DNA from: RYN-433 sp036558265
Lineage (GTDB): Bacteria; Planctomycetota; Phycisphaerae; Tepidisphaerales; Tepidisphaeraceae
NCBI GenBank assembly: GCA_036558265.1
Contig: DATBFY010000359.1
Location: 1 to 16,500 of the forward strand
Length of the DNA: 16,500 nucleotides
Direction of reading: 5' to 3'
Of this stretch, positions 4,964 to 13,800 are shown in pieces (the stretch's first letter is position 1; each line of letters starts with the position of its first letter). The notes beneath the pieces were generated by a model. It saw only the letters and a list, made by a program, of their open reading frames with translations, did not search any database and had not been told where the DNA came from. A program made the position numbers and the translations under genes.

Positions 4964-7110
4964 CCGACCTCTCCAGCGCCGCCAGCCCGCGGATGGCCGC
5001 CATGTCGGTGCGGCTGGCGCGGGTCCTCGCGATCGTGGTGGCGCTGATCGCGGCGGCGACGCTGGTCGGATGGGCCGCACACGTGCCGGTGCTTGTGGAT
5101 TGGCACACGGGGCATGCGGGGATGAACCCGGTGACGGCCGTCGCATTCCTGCTGCTCACCGCGGGGCTCTGGATCCTCTGCGATTGTCCGGAAGGACCGG
5201 GTTGGCGCAGCCGGCAGGCCGCGCAGGGGCTGGCGCTGCTGGTCGTGATCCTGGGGGCGCATCGCCTGATCGCGTACGCCCTGGGCGGGCCGTGGTCGGT
5301 CGATGAATGGATCTCGGCGTCAACGCGGAGCAACAACCGGATCGCGCCCAACACCGCGGCCGGCCTGCTGCTGGCCGGGTTGGCGCTGATGATGCTCGAC
5401 TCCGAGCGCGGGCGCCGGCACAACCGGCCGGCGGTCTGGCTCGCCCTGGCGCCCGGGTGCGTGGGGTTGCTGGCGCTGACCGGATACACCTATACCGTCG
5501 AGCCCCTCTACGGTTTCCGCGGGTACATCGAGATGGCGGTGAGCACGGCCGTCTCGTTCGTCCTGGTGACCGTGGCGACCCTGTGCGCCCGCCCCCGCCG
5601 GGAGCCACTGGCAACGCTGGTCAGCCAGACCGCCGGGGGCGCCACGGCGCGGCGCCTGCTCCCCGTGGCGATCCTCGCGCCCCTGTTCCTGGGGTGGCTG
5701 CGCCTCACCGGCCAGCAGGCCAACCGGTACGACTCCGAGTTCGGCGCGGCGCTGTTCGCCGTGGCGATCTCGGCGGTGTTCATCGTGATGGTCTACCTGT
5801 CCGGCCGGTCCCTGGCGCGGGCGGAGCTGGGACGCCGCGCGACCGAGGACCGCCTGGCGGCGTCCGAGGCGTTCTACCACACGCTGGTCGAAACCCTCCC
5901 GCAGAACATCTTCCGCAAGGACCTTCAGGGGCGGTTTACCTTTGCCAACAGCCGGTTCCTGGGGGAGATGCGAAAGACCGCCGACCAGGTCGTCGGCAAG
6001 ACGGATTTCGATTTCTTCCCCAAGGCGCTGGCCGATCGTTACCGCCGCGACGACCAGGCCGTCGTGCGCACCGGCACGCCCTTCGAAACCGTCGAGGAGC
6101 ACGTCACGCCCACCGGCGACAAGCTCTACGTCCAGGTGATCAAGACGGCGGTCTACGACGACCGCGGGCAGGTGATCGGCACGCAGGGGATCTTCTGGGA
6201 CGTAACCGAGAAAAAGCGGCAGGAAGAGATCCTGGAGGAGAAGAACAGGCAGTTGGAGGAGGCCGCCCGCGCCGAGCGCGAGGCCCGCGAAGCCCTGGAG
6301 CACGCACAGGGGCAGCTCGTGCAGTCGGAGAAGCTCGCCGGGCTGGGCCAGATGGTGGCGGGCGTGGCGCACGAGATCAACAACCCGCTGTCGTTCGTCG
6401 GCAATAATGTCGCCGTGATGCAGCGGGACGTCGGGGCCATCCGCAAGCTTTTGGAGCTGTACAAGCAGGCCGACGGGAACGTCCCGGCCGACGTGCGCGA
6501 GCAGATCAAGGAGTTCGAAGACCAGATCGACCTGCCGTACACGATGCAGAACCTCGAAGGGTTGTTCTCGCGGTCGCGCGACGGCCTGCGGCGGATCCAG
6601 CAGATCGTCAAAGACCTGCGCGACTTCGCCCGACTCGACGAAAGCGAGCTGGAGGAGGTGGACGTCAACGCGGGGATCGAATCGACCCTGAACATCATCC
6701 AGGGGCACGCGAAGCGCCGCAACGTTCAACTGGCGTCCGAATTGGCACCCCTGCCGAGGGTCACCTGCTACCCGGCGAAGGTGAACCAGGTGGTGATGAA
6801 CCTGGTGGGCAACGCGATCGATGCCTCGCGGGATGGGGGCACCGTCTCCGTCCGCACCCGCGCGGACGACACGCACGTGACGATCGAGGTCGCCGACACC
6901 GGCTCCGGCATCCCGCCGGCGATCCGCAAGAAGATCTTCGACCCCTTCTTCACCACCAAACCTCAGGGCGAAGGCACCGGCCTGGGCCTGTCGATCAGCT
7001 ACGGCATCGTGAGGGATCACGGGGGGGAGATCGAGGTCGATTCGGAGGAGGGCCGGGGCTCCACCTTCCGCGTCAAACTCCCCCTCCGCGCCCTCAAACT
7101 CGCGACGTGA
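4960..7110 (+). CDS. Multi-spanning membrane PAS histidine kinase
   Basis: A 716-residue protein starting at the ATG of a 4-bp ATGA overlap with the upstream kinase. About eight hydrophobic segments occupy residues 19-282 (near 20-42, 56-73, 89-107, 131-147, 158-176, 190-210, 232-248 and 261-282), a MASE-like integral membrane sensor that I cannot assign to a named family. A PAS/PAC domain follows (about 303-418, with IFRKDLQGRFTFAN and GIFWDVTEKK), then a coiled coil (418-458). The kinase core has H471 in GVAHEINNPLSFVGNN, which resembles the NtrB/ZraS-type (HPK4) group, then N618 in NLVGNAIDAS, G1 DTGSGIP (646-652), F box FDPFF and G2 EGTGLGLS. All catalytic residues are intact. No DNA-binding regulator is adjacent. 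The gene ends 8 bp from the convergent acetyltransferase gene. Confidence 0.93.
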   Translation: MTDLSSAASPRMAAMSVRLARVLAIVVALIAAATLVGWAAHVPVLVDWHTGHAGMNPVTAVAFLLLTAGLWILCDCPEGPGWRSRQAAQGLALLVVILGAHRLIAYALGGPWSVDEWISASTRSNNRIAPNTAAGLLLAGLALMMLDSERGRRHNRPAVWLALAPGCVGLLALTGYTYTVEPLYGFRGYIEMAVSTAVSFVLVTVATLCARPRREPLATLVSQTAGGATARRLLPVAILAPLFLGWLRLTGQQANRYDSEFGAALFAVAISAVFIVMVYLSGRSLARAELGRRATEDRLAASEAFYHTLVETLPQNIFRKDLQGRFTFANSRFLGEMRKTADQVVGKTDFDFFPKALADRYRRDDQAVVRTGTPFETVEEHVTPTGDKLYVQVIKTAVYDDRGQVIGTQGIFWDVTEKKRQEEILEEKNRQLEEAARAEREAREALEHAQGQLVQSEKLAGLGQMVAGVAHEINNPLSFVGNNVAVMQRDVGAIRKLLELYKQADGNVPADVREQIKEFEDQIDLPYTMQNLEGLFSRSRDGLRRIQQIVKDLRDFARLDESELEEVDVNAGIESTLNIIQGHAKRRNVQLASELAPLPRVTCYPAKVNQVVMNLVGNAIDASRDGGTVSVRTRADDTHVTIEVADTGSGIPPAIRKKIFDPFFTTKPQGEGTGLGLSISYGIVRDHGGEIEVDSEEGRGSTFRVKLPLRALKLAT

Positions 7111-7118
7111 GGACGGCT

Positions 7119-8054
7119 CTATCCCGTTTCCGGCATGAACGTGGGCATCGCCACCCCGGTATGCGGCGTAGAAGCCCCGCGTACCTGTGCGAAGTGCAGT
7201 TCGAGATTCCTGGCGCTCCAGGCGTATAGCCGGCGGACCAGCGCCGGGCGATCAAGCGGCGTCAGCAGGATGGGGGCGCGGTTGGCTATTGCGTGATGCT
7301 TCAGGTGATCGGCGATCAGGGCGGCGGCTGGATCGTCGTCGCGCATCACGCCGGGGCCCAGCATGGTGCTGCCCGGGTGGGCGACGGAAACGAGAAATCC
7401 GTCGATCGCGCCGGGGCGGCTTTCGATGACCGTCGTCCGCCAGATCCCCTGCCGGTTCTCGACGAAAAACGCGTAATCGCCGGGGCGGTGAATGTGGCAC
7501 AGCTCGCGCTCGAGATCGGCCATCGGCTCGACGTCGGCGCGGGTGGCGGGGCGGATTCGATAGCCCGGTGGGCACGGCGGGAGGCTCGCGGCGCGTTCGA
7601 CGGGGATCTGCATGTCCGTGAAGCAGGCGCGGGGGACGAACCCGGCGCGGGAATAGAGGGAAAACGAGTCGAGGTTCATCGCGCTGGACACCAGGCGCGT
7701 GGGTTTGCGCTCGCGATCGGCCAGATCGGTGATGAATCGGAGAAGCCTGGCTGCGATCCCTTTGCCGAAAAAATCCGGGTGCACGTTCATGATCCTCAGC
7801 GATACGTGCGTCGGGCGCGGGTGGTAGAAGCAGGAGCCCATCAGCCGGCCGGTTTTCGGATCCTCGGCGACGATGCAGCAACCGGGGTCGAGGGCCTCGT
7901 AAACTTCAGGGAATAGCCGGCAGGATTGCGGGCCGGCGGTGAATATGTCGAAGTTGCGGTGCGCGCGGTACCACGAATTGGTTGACGCGCAGATGAGATC
8001 TGCGACGGCGTCAAACTCATCCGGGCGCAGCGCGCGGAGATGCGGGTCGGGCAT
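7119..8054 (-). CDS. Tandem GNAT-fold acetyltransferase
   Basis: A 311-residue protein if started at the ATG at 8054-8052; a TTG at 8072 would add six residues and has no better ribosome-binding site. Residues 5-150 form a GNAT domain with the acetyl-CoA pyrophosphate-binding loop in VHPDFFGKGIAARLL (91-105) and the late YSRAGF motif. Residues 165-292 look like a second GNAT-fold module (GYRIRPATRADVEPMADLE) without a clear Q/R-x-x-G-x-G/A loop, so it is probably degenerate or substrate-binding. Tandem GNATs usually use one active half. The substrate is unknown. It lies 30 bp downstream of the Gfo/Idh gene on the same strand and may be co-transcribed. No signal peptide is present, so it should act in the cytoplasm. 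Confidence 0.85.
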   Translation of the reverse strand: MPDPHLRALRPDEFDAVADLICASTNSWYRAHRNFDIFTAGPQSCRLFPEVYEALDPGCCIVAEDPKTGRLMGSCFYHPRPTHVSLRIMNVHPDFFGKGIAARLLRFITDLADRERKPTRLVSSAMNLDSFSLYSRAGFVPRACFTDMQIPVERAASLPPCPPGYRIRPATRADVEPMADLERELCHIHRPGDYAFFVENRQGIWRTTVIESRPGAIDGFLVSVAHPGSTMLGPGVMRDDDPAAALIADHLKHHAIANRAPILLTPLDRPALVRRLYAWSARNLELHFAQVRGASTPHTGVAMPTFMPETG

Positions 8055-8084
8055 AAGCCGGGAATCTACCAATGACGAGCCCGT

Positions 8085-9524
8085 TCACGCCACGACGTCG
8101 GGCAACTCGAACCCTTTGCGGTAGGTGCCGCGCAGGATCTCGTTGGCCTTGGGGTCGTCGGTGAACTCGGTCTTGGGGTCAAAGGTGAGGTGTTTGCCGA
8201 GGCGATACTTAAGATCGTCGAGCTTCAGGCCGTTGCCGTCGGACAAGTGCTCTTCCATTCGCGCCAGGGTCTCATACGCGTCCTTGTTGTCGCCGAACGC
8301 CTTGGTCTTCGGGTTGAACGGCACCAGCTCGCCCAGGCGATACGAGGCGTTGGCGAGGTGGATCGGGATGCAGGAGAGGTGGCCCTCGAGGATCTCGGCG
8401 TGCAGGTCCTCGCGCTTGCGGCTCTTGACGGCGGCGATGAAGTTCTCGAAGTGACCGCCATGGCGCGGCTGGAAGTCCCTGGGCGCCGGCAGCGGCGCGG
8501 GCTTGTCACTGCCCTTGGGATAGAAGGTGGTGCCCCGGACGGTACCGGCCTCACAATGGTAGATGTCGCCGATGCCCTGGCCGAGGTATTTGTCGGTCTT
8601 GAGGCCGCGCACCTCGAAGATCAGTTGGGTCTCGCCATAATCGAGGATCGCGATCTGCGTATTGGGCGTCTGGCCCTGGTCTTCGTAACCGAACCGGCCG
8701 CCCAGGCTGATGGCGGACTTGGGGTAGATGCCGTTGGGGATCGCCCAGCGGGCCAGGTCCATCTCATGGACGCCCTGGTTGCCGATGTCGCCGTTGCCGG
8801 TGTCCCAGAACCAGTGCCAGTTGTAGTGGACCAGGTTCTGGTGGAACGGCTGCTGCGGCGCCGGGCCCAGCCACATGTTGAAATCGACCTCGGGCGGGGG
8901 GGCTTCGACCGGTTTGAACCCGATGCTGCCCCGCGGCTTGTAGCACAGACCCCGGCTGACCCGCAGCTTCCCGAGCTGCCCCGAGGCGATGGTGGCGGCG
9001 ACCTTTTCCCACCCCCCGCTCGATCGGCTTTGCGTGCCGTGCTGGACGATCCGGTTGTACTTGCGCGCGGTCTCGACGGCCACGCGTCCCTCGCGGATGT
9101 TGTGGCTCATCGGCTTCTCGACGTACACGTCCTTGCCCGCCTGGCAGGCCCAGATCGTTATGAGAGAGTGCCAGTGATTCGGCGTGGCAATCGAGATCGC
9201 GTCGAGGTTCTTGTCGTCCAGGGCCCGGCGGACGTCCTGCGTCGTCTGCGGCACATTGCCGGACTTGTTCTGAACCGTCTTGACGCGTGCGGGGAAGAGC
9301 CGGCTATCGACATCGACGAGCCAGGCGATCTGCACGTCCTTGAGCTTGCCGTACTCGCTCATGTGATCGCTGCCCCGGCCATGGATGCCGGCGATGGCGA
9401 CGCGGACGGCGTCGTTGGCCCCACGGAAATCCCCCGACGATTTGGTGCCGGCGATGAGGAGCGAGCCTGCGGCAACGGAAAGCGACCCCTTGAGGAACGA
9501 GCGGCGGGAGGTGTAGCGTGACAT
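8085..9524 (-). CDS. Tat-exported Gfo/Idh/MocA family oxidoreductase
   Basis: A 479-residue protein. The N-terminus carries an exact twin-arginine motif, SRRSFLK (6-12), followed by a hydrophobic stretch (LSVAAGSLLIAG), so the folded, cofactor-loaded enzyme is predicted to be exported. The Rossmann domain starts at VRVAIAGIHGRG (40-51), where the usual GxGxxG appears as GIHGRG. ATPNHWHS (114-120 region) and the family-defining EKP (136-138) in YVEKPMS follow. The C-terminal half has the long form common in planctomycetes (HWFWDTGNGDIGNQGVHEMD, then GGHFENFIAAV). It probably oxidises or isomerises a sugar or sugar derivative with bound NAD(P); the substrate cannot be deduced. A purine-rich AGGAAGGA sequence ends about 10 nt before the ATG. 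It is likely transcribed with the GNAT gene downstream. Confidence 0.92.
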   Translation of the reverse strand: MSRYTSRRSFLKGSLSVAAGSLLIAGTKSSGDFRGANDAVRVAIAGIHGRGSDHMSEYGKLKDVQIAWLVDVDSRLFPARVKTVQNKSGNVPQTTQDVRRALDDKNLDAISIATPNHWHSLITIWACQAGKDVYVEKPMSHNIREGRVAVETARKYNRIVQHGTQSRSSGGWEKVAATIASGQLGKLRVSRGLCYKPRGSIGFKPVEAPPPEVDFNMWLGPAPQQPFHQNLVHYNWHWFWDTGNGDIGNQGVHEMDLARWAIPNGIYPKSAISLGGRFGYEDQGQTPNTQIAILDYGETQLIFEVRGLKTDKYLGQGIGDIYHCEAGTVRGTTFYPKGSDKPAPLPAPRDFQPRHGGHFENFIAAVKSRKREDLHAEILEGHLSCIPIHLANASYRLGELVPFNPKTKAFGDNKDAYETLARMEEHLSDGNGLKLDDLKYRLGKHLTFDPKTEFTDDPKANEILRGTYRKGFELPDVVA

Positions 9525-9566
9525 GGCTATGCGTTCCTTCCTGCGTGAAGTGAGATGTGCGGGTGC

Positions 9567-9588
9567 GCGTCGCGCGCGTCCACGACGC
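9567..9588 (-). other. Intergenic stem-loop between redoxin and oxidoreductase genes
   Basis: A 6-bp stem, GCGTCG/CGACGC, with a 10-nt loop lies in the 97-bp gap. It has no T-tract after it on the minus strand. It could weaken read-through from the redoxin gene, but nothing more is supported. Confidence 0.25.
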
Positions 9589-9621
9589 TCCGTCCTGTAT
9601 TACGCCTCAACGGATCGATCG

Positions 9622-10749
9622 TTACTTATCCGACGCATACGTCCGCCCGATGTATCCGACAATCGCCTTCTTCAGCTCAAGCGGGTCGATCTCGCCCGTA
9701 TGCTGGTAGATCACCTTGCCGCCGGGCGCGATCAGCATCGTATGCGGCACGGGACCCTCCCACTTCGGGTCGAGCGTCTCCACGAACTTGTCGCGGTCCG
9801 GCGCGGTCAGGATGTAGTTGGTCGTCGCGACCTTCAATTCCTTGAGCTTTGCCAGGGCAAGATCCTTCTTCGCCGGTTCGTCCATGCTGATCGTGACCAT
9901 CTCGAACCGGCGATGTCGGTACATCCGGTTCATCTCGACCAATTCCGGCAATTCGATCACGCAGGGCCCGCACCACGTCGCCCAGACGTTCACCAGCCGC
10001 AGCTTGTTCCCCTCGCCATTGGCGGCGAGCTTCCTGACCCCCGCCAGATCAATCGCGCTCAGGCTGACCGGCTCGGCGTCCCACTTGGCGACGGCGGCCT
10101 TGGCGCTGTCGTTCTTCGACGCCCACTTGGTCGAGCAGCCGAAGACCTTGGTCTTCTCGACCGTCACGGGCTTGCCCGCCAGCATCGCCTCGATCGCGTT
10201 GCGCGCATCGTGCGAGTGCGGTGGCTTGACCTCCCCGTCGTCGATCCGGCCGACGTAGCGAAGCTTGCGCTCCTGATCGAAAATGAAAATGTGCGGCGTC
10301 GCGACCACGCCGTATGCCTTGGCGGTGGACTGCGTCTCGCCGTCATCGAGGTACGGAAACGGGAAGTTCTTGTCCTTCGCGCGGATCTTCATGCCCGCGA
10401 AGTCGTCGGTCAGATCGGTATAGCCCAGCTCGTCGAGCCGCAGGCCGCTGATGCTGTTCGGATTGATCGCGACCAGGGCAACCCCCTTGTCCTTGTAGTC
10501 GTTGGCAAGCTGGATGATCCGGTCCTCATAGGCCTGGGCGGTCGGACAGTGATTGCAGGTGAAGACGATGACCAGGATCTTCGCGGCGGCGAAATCCCCA
10601 AGCGTGTACGTCTTGTCGTCCACGCCCTTCAGCTTGAAGTCAGGCGCGGCGGCGCCGATCTCCAGCGTCTTGTAATCCTCGGCCGCGCAGATGGTGGCGG
10701 CGAAGAGCGACAGGGCGATCACCAACGACGACACGAGCGATCTGGGCAT
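9622..10749 (-). CDS. Exported double-redoxin (thioredoxin-like) protein
   Basis: A 375-residue protein starting at the ATG at 10749, chosen because GGAGG lies 5 nt upstream and the next residues form a signal peptide (MPRSLVSSLVIALSLFAATICA, cleavage near 22). A GTG-type extension to 10800 would bury that signal. The first thioredoxin-fold domain (about 30-195, AhpC/TSA-like) has C65-N-H-C68 in FTCNHCPTAQAYE and the cis-Pro loop VATP (P152). A conserved-looking FGCSTKW segment (C205) follows. The second domain (about 235-370) has the TlpA/ResA-type W259-C260-G-P-C263 motif in VNVWATWCGPC and a cis-Pro at P335 (VPHT). It should act outside the cytoplasm in thiol-disulfide exchange. The partner is unknown. 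It is 73 bp downstream of the giant CotH gene on the same strand. Confidence 0.92.
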   Translation of the reverse strand: MPRSLVSSLVIALSLFAATICAAEDYKTLEIGAAAPDFKLKGVDDKTYTLGDFAAAKILVIVFTCNHCPTAQAYEDRIIQLANDYKDKGVALVAINPNSISGLRLDELGYTDLTDDFAGMKIRAKDKNFPFPYLDDGETQSTAKAYGVVATPHIFIFDQERKLRYVGRIDDGEVKPPHSHDARNAIEAMLAGKPVTVEKTKVFGCSTKWASKNDSAKAAVAKWDAEPVSLSAIDLAGVRKLAANGEGNKLRLVNVWATWCGPCVIELPELVEMNRMYRHRRFEMVTISMDEPAKKDLALAKLKELKVATTNYILTAPDRDKFVETLDPKWEGPVPHTMLIAPGGKVIYQHTGEIDPLELKKAIVGYIGRTYASDK

Positions 10750-10754
10750 CGTGG

Positions 10755-10759
10755 CCTCC
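10755..10759 (-). promoter_or_regulatory. Ribosome-binding site of the double-redoxin gene
   Basis: Read on the minus strand this is GGAGG, five nt before the ATG at 10749. It decides the start in favour of the signal-peptide-bearing form over the longer frame beginning near 10800. Confidence 0.7.
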
Positions 10760-10777
10760 GGGTTGAGGCGAATTGTT

Positions 10778-10811
10778 CCCCAATCGGGGAGCGCTGACAA
10801 GTCTCTTTGTC
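10778..10811 (-). other. Two small hairpins between the giant gene and the redoxin gene
   Basis: On the minus strand, GACAA...TTGTC (10796-10811, 5-bp stem, 6-nt loop) comes shortly after the TGA at 10823. CCCC...GGGG (10778-10789, 4-nt loop) follows, extended by one T-A pair. Neither precedes a T-tract. Weak attenuation is possible, but an intrinsic terminator is not supported. Confidence 0.25.
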
Positions 10812-10822
10812 GCGATACCTGT

Positions 10823-13800
10823 TCAGGCGAGAAGGTCGTTTCGCTTTCGAATCGGTTTGGCGCTGAACACGCTCGCCGGCGACGCCACGGGCGAGGACGA
10901 CGACGGCCGCGACACGGCGGTCACGTTCTTCGCGGCCTTGGCCGGTGCGGGCCTGGGCTTGGCCACCGGCTTTGGCGCCACCGGCACGGGCACGGGAGCC
11001 GGCTGCGCAACCGGCAACGCGGCCGGGGAAGGCGGCGCCGCAAGCGTCTTCCCGAACGCCAGTTCCAGGATCTGGTAATCCGCGAAATCCACCCGCCCGT
11101 CAAAATTGAAATCCCCCGAGCTCCAATTCCCCGCCTTTCCGAGATTCGGATACAGCGCCATGAAATCGCCGGTATCGACAACGCGATCGTGATTCGCATC
11201 CCCAGTCAGGTGGAAATCGATCGCGTTCAGGTCCCCGCCCGCGACCCCATCGGCATTACCATCGAGCAGATTGCCAAGCCCATCAGCCAACACCGACGAC
11301 GCGATCGCCAGTCGGTAATTCCCGTCCGCCAGCGAAGTCGGCAACTCCCAGGTCGCCGTGAATGTCAGCGGGTCATAGGTCATCGACGGCGTCGGGACCC
11401 ACTGATCCGTCTCCACGTTCGTCACCACCAGATCCCCCGCGTCGATGCTCGCGCCCACATCCTCGCTGAACCGCACGACCACCATCGGCGTCGCGCCATA
11501 CCTGATCGACGCATCCAGCACGTACGGCGCACCCGTGTTGGGCGTCCCCGGGGTCCCGCCCGCCCGCTCCGCGCGCCAGTTCGCCACATCATTCCCATAT
11601 TGATTGACGATCACCCGCCCCAGCGACGGCGCCTGCCCGTCCGCCGCCGCCGGCCACGGGTCATCGTCGCCGTAACTCACCTTGTCCACGCGCACGTAAG
11701 GCGTCACGCTTCCCACCGGCGCCAGCGGCTTGCTCAGTTCCAGCGTCTCGCCCTTCCCGTCCAGCGCGCCGGTGTAGGGTCCGAAGATCTGCACCGACGC
11801 CGGGATCGAATAGAGCGTGCGGAAGAGTGCCGGATCGATCGGCACCACCAGGATCGACTCGTTCACGCCAATCGTCGCCCCGGCGCCAAACGTGAAGCTC
11901 ACGCCATCCGTGAACCGCCACCCCACCAGCGACACCGCCGCATCCGACACGTTCCGCAGCTCGATAAACTCATCTTGTCCCGGCTGCGGGTGATACATGA
12001 TCTCGCTGACCACCACCGGCCCCACGCGCGGCCCGGAATTGGCCGCATCGCGCGTCGGCTTCGCCATCGCCACGAAGTCGCTCGCCTCATTGCTCTTGAT
12101 GTACCTGCCGAACGACACGCCCACGTCCGCCGCCCCGAAATCCACCGAATCCCGATACCCCGCCAGGTTCCCCGCCCCATCCGACCCGCTCAGATAAACC
12201 GCCCCACCCAGCGCCGCCGACAACGTGAACGCGCCACCAAATCCGCCCGCGCCGTCCTGCGCGATCGAGAGATACCCATTCGCCGAAATCGTCGTGTTCG
12301 CCGGAATCGTGAACTTCCGCAGGTTCGACGTCGCATCCGACAGGAACCAGCCACCCACATTGATCGCGCCAGCCGTCTGGTTGTGCAGCTCGATCCAGTT
12401 CGTGCCCCCGGTTTCTGCACTGCTCATCACTTCGCTGATGACGATCGAATTCGGGTTGAGCCCGTTGTCCGCCGCGCCCGGATTCCCATCGATCAATTTG
12501 CTCGGCCGCCAGCTCTCCTTCTCGCCCCACGTGTTGTACACCGCCCCGTCATTGCGAATGACCAGCGAGAACCCCTCGCCGGCCGTGTTCGGATACCACC
12601 CGTCCTCGTAGTCCACCTCCACGATCTTCTCGTTCCGCGCATCCTGCAGCTCCACCGATTCGCCGAAGTTGTCCATCGTATCGGTAAAGGTCCCCAGGAC
12701 CGGAACGCCCGTCCCATACCGCGACTGGAACGCCGCCAGGTTCTTCACCAATACGCCATATGCCCCCGCGGCGAGCGTTGCCGTCGAGCCGAACGAGTAA
12801 ACCACGCCGCTGGCAAAGTGCACGCCATTGAGATTCAGCGACGATGTCCCGATGTTCCGCAGCTCGATGAACTCAAAATCATCCGCCGTGTACGGACTCC
12901 CCGCCTGCGGCGCCCGCGGCGCGTACATGATCTCCGTGATCCGCAGCCCCTTCTGCGCCGCCGACGGACTGCCGGCGTAATTGGTCGTACCCACCACCCG
13001 CCCCGCATCATCCGTCAGCGTCAACGACTCACCGTTGGCCGACAAATGCCCCTTGTACCCGCCGACGACGAACAGTCCCTGCCCCCCATGCGGGCCGCTC
13101 GCCCGATTTTTGAACGCCACGATATTCGGCGAAACGTACAGCGAGCCGCCTGCCGGGATCACCGTCCCCGGCTTGAACTTGAAGCTCACCGCACCGCCCA
13201 GCTTCCATCCCGAAATATCCACCGCGTAACCGTTCGGATTCCGCAGCTCGACGAATTCCTCATCCTGGTTGTTCGACGCCGGCAGGTACTCGATCTGCCC
13301 GAAGTTGATCGTCGGGTTCGCCGGCTGGGCATCCGGGATCACGCCCCCGTTGTTCACGTTGTGCGTCACGTAAAAGTGCGTGCGGCGGGGATCGAGATAC
13401 TGTGTCTTGAGGATATCGACGGCCGTATTCAGATCCTGGTTGACCCCATACGGGTTGCCCCACTTCGCCCGGTCCAGCGCCACGTCGGGCGCCATCTTCG
13501 CCACGATCTGATCGATCTTCGTCTCGTAAAACCGCTGGTCGTAAGGCGTCCCCGGCGCGTTGAGCTGCTGGTCCATCACCGTGCGCAGGCGCCGCATCCA
13601 GATCTCGCGCGCCGCCGGCACCTTGCTCATCGCGTCGATCAGCGCGTTCCACGCGCCCGAGCCGTCGATCTTCGGGTGCTCCATGTCCCCGGCAAGCGGA
13701 TCGCTCTGCGGGTCGTGCGTCGCCCACATCGTGTCGTTCAGCACGCCGCCGCTGCCCGTGTAGTTGCGGCCAAAGGTCAGATCCTTATCCCACGGCAACA

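Noticed and set aside
5320..7020. 566-residue open frame antisense to the membrane kinase
   Set aside because: No domain is visible and the sense strand has all kinase boxes.
8070..8072. TTG at 8072 as the start of the GNAT protein
   Set aside because: It adds only six residues with no ribosome-binding site; the ATG at 8054 leads straight into the GNAT fold, though neither start has strong support.
8190..9521. 443-residue open frame antisense to the Gfo/Idh gene
   Set aside because: No recognisable motif; the sense strand has the Tat signal, Rossmann and EKP motifs.
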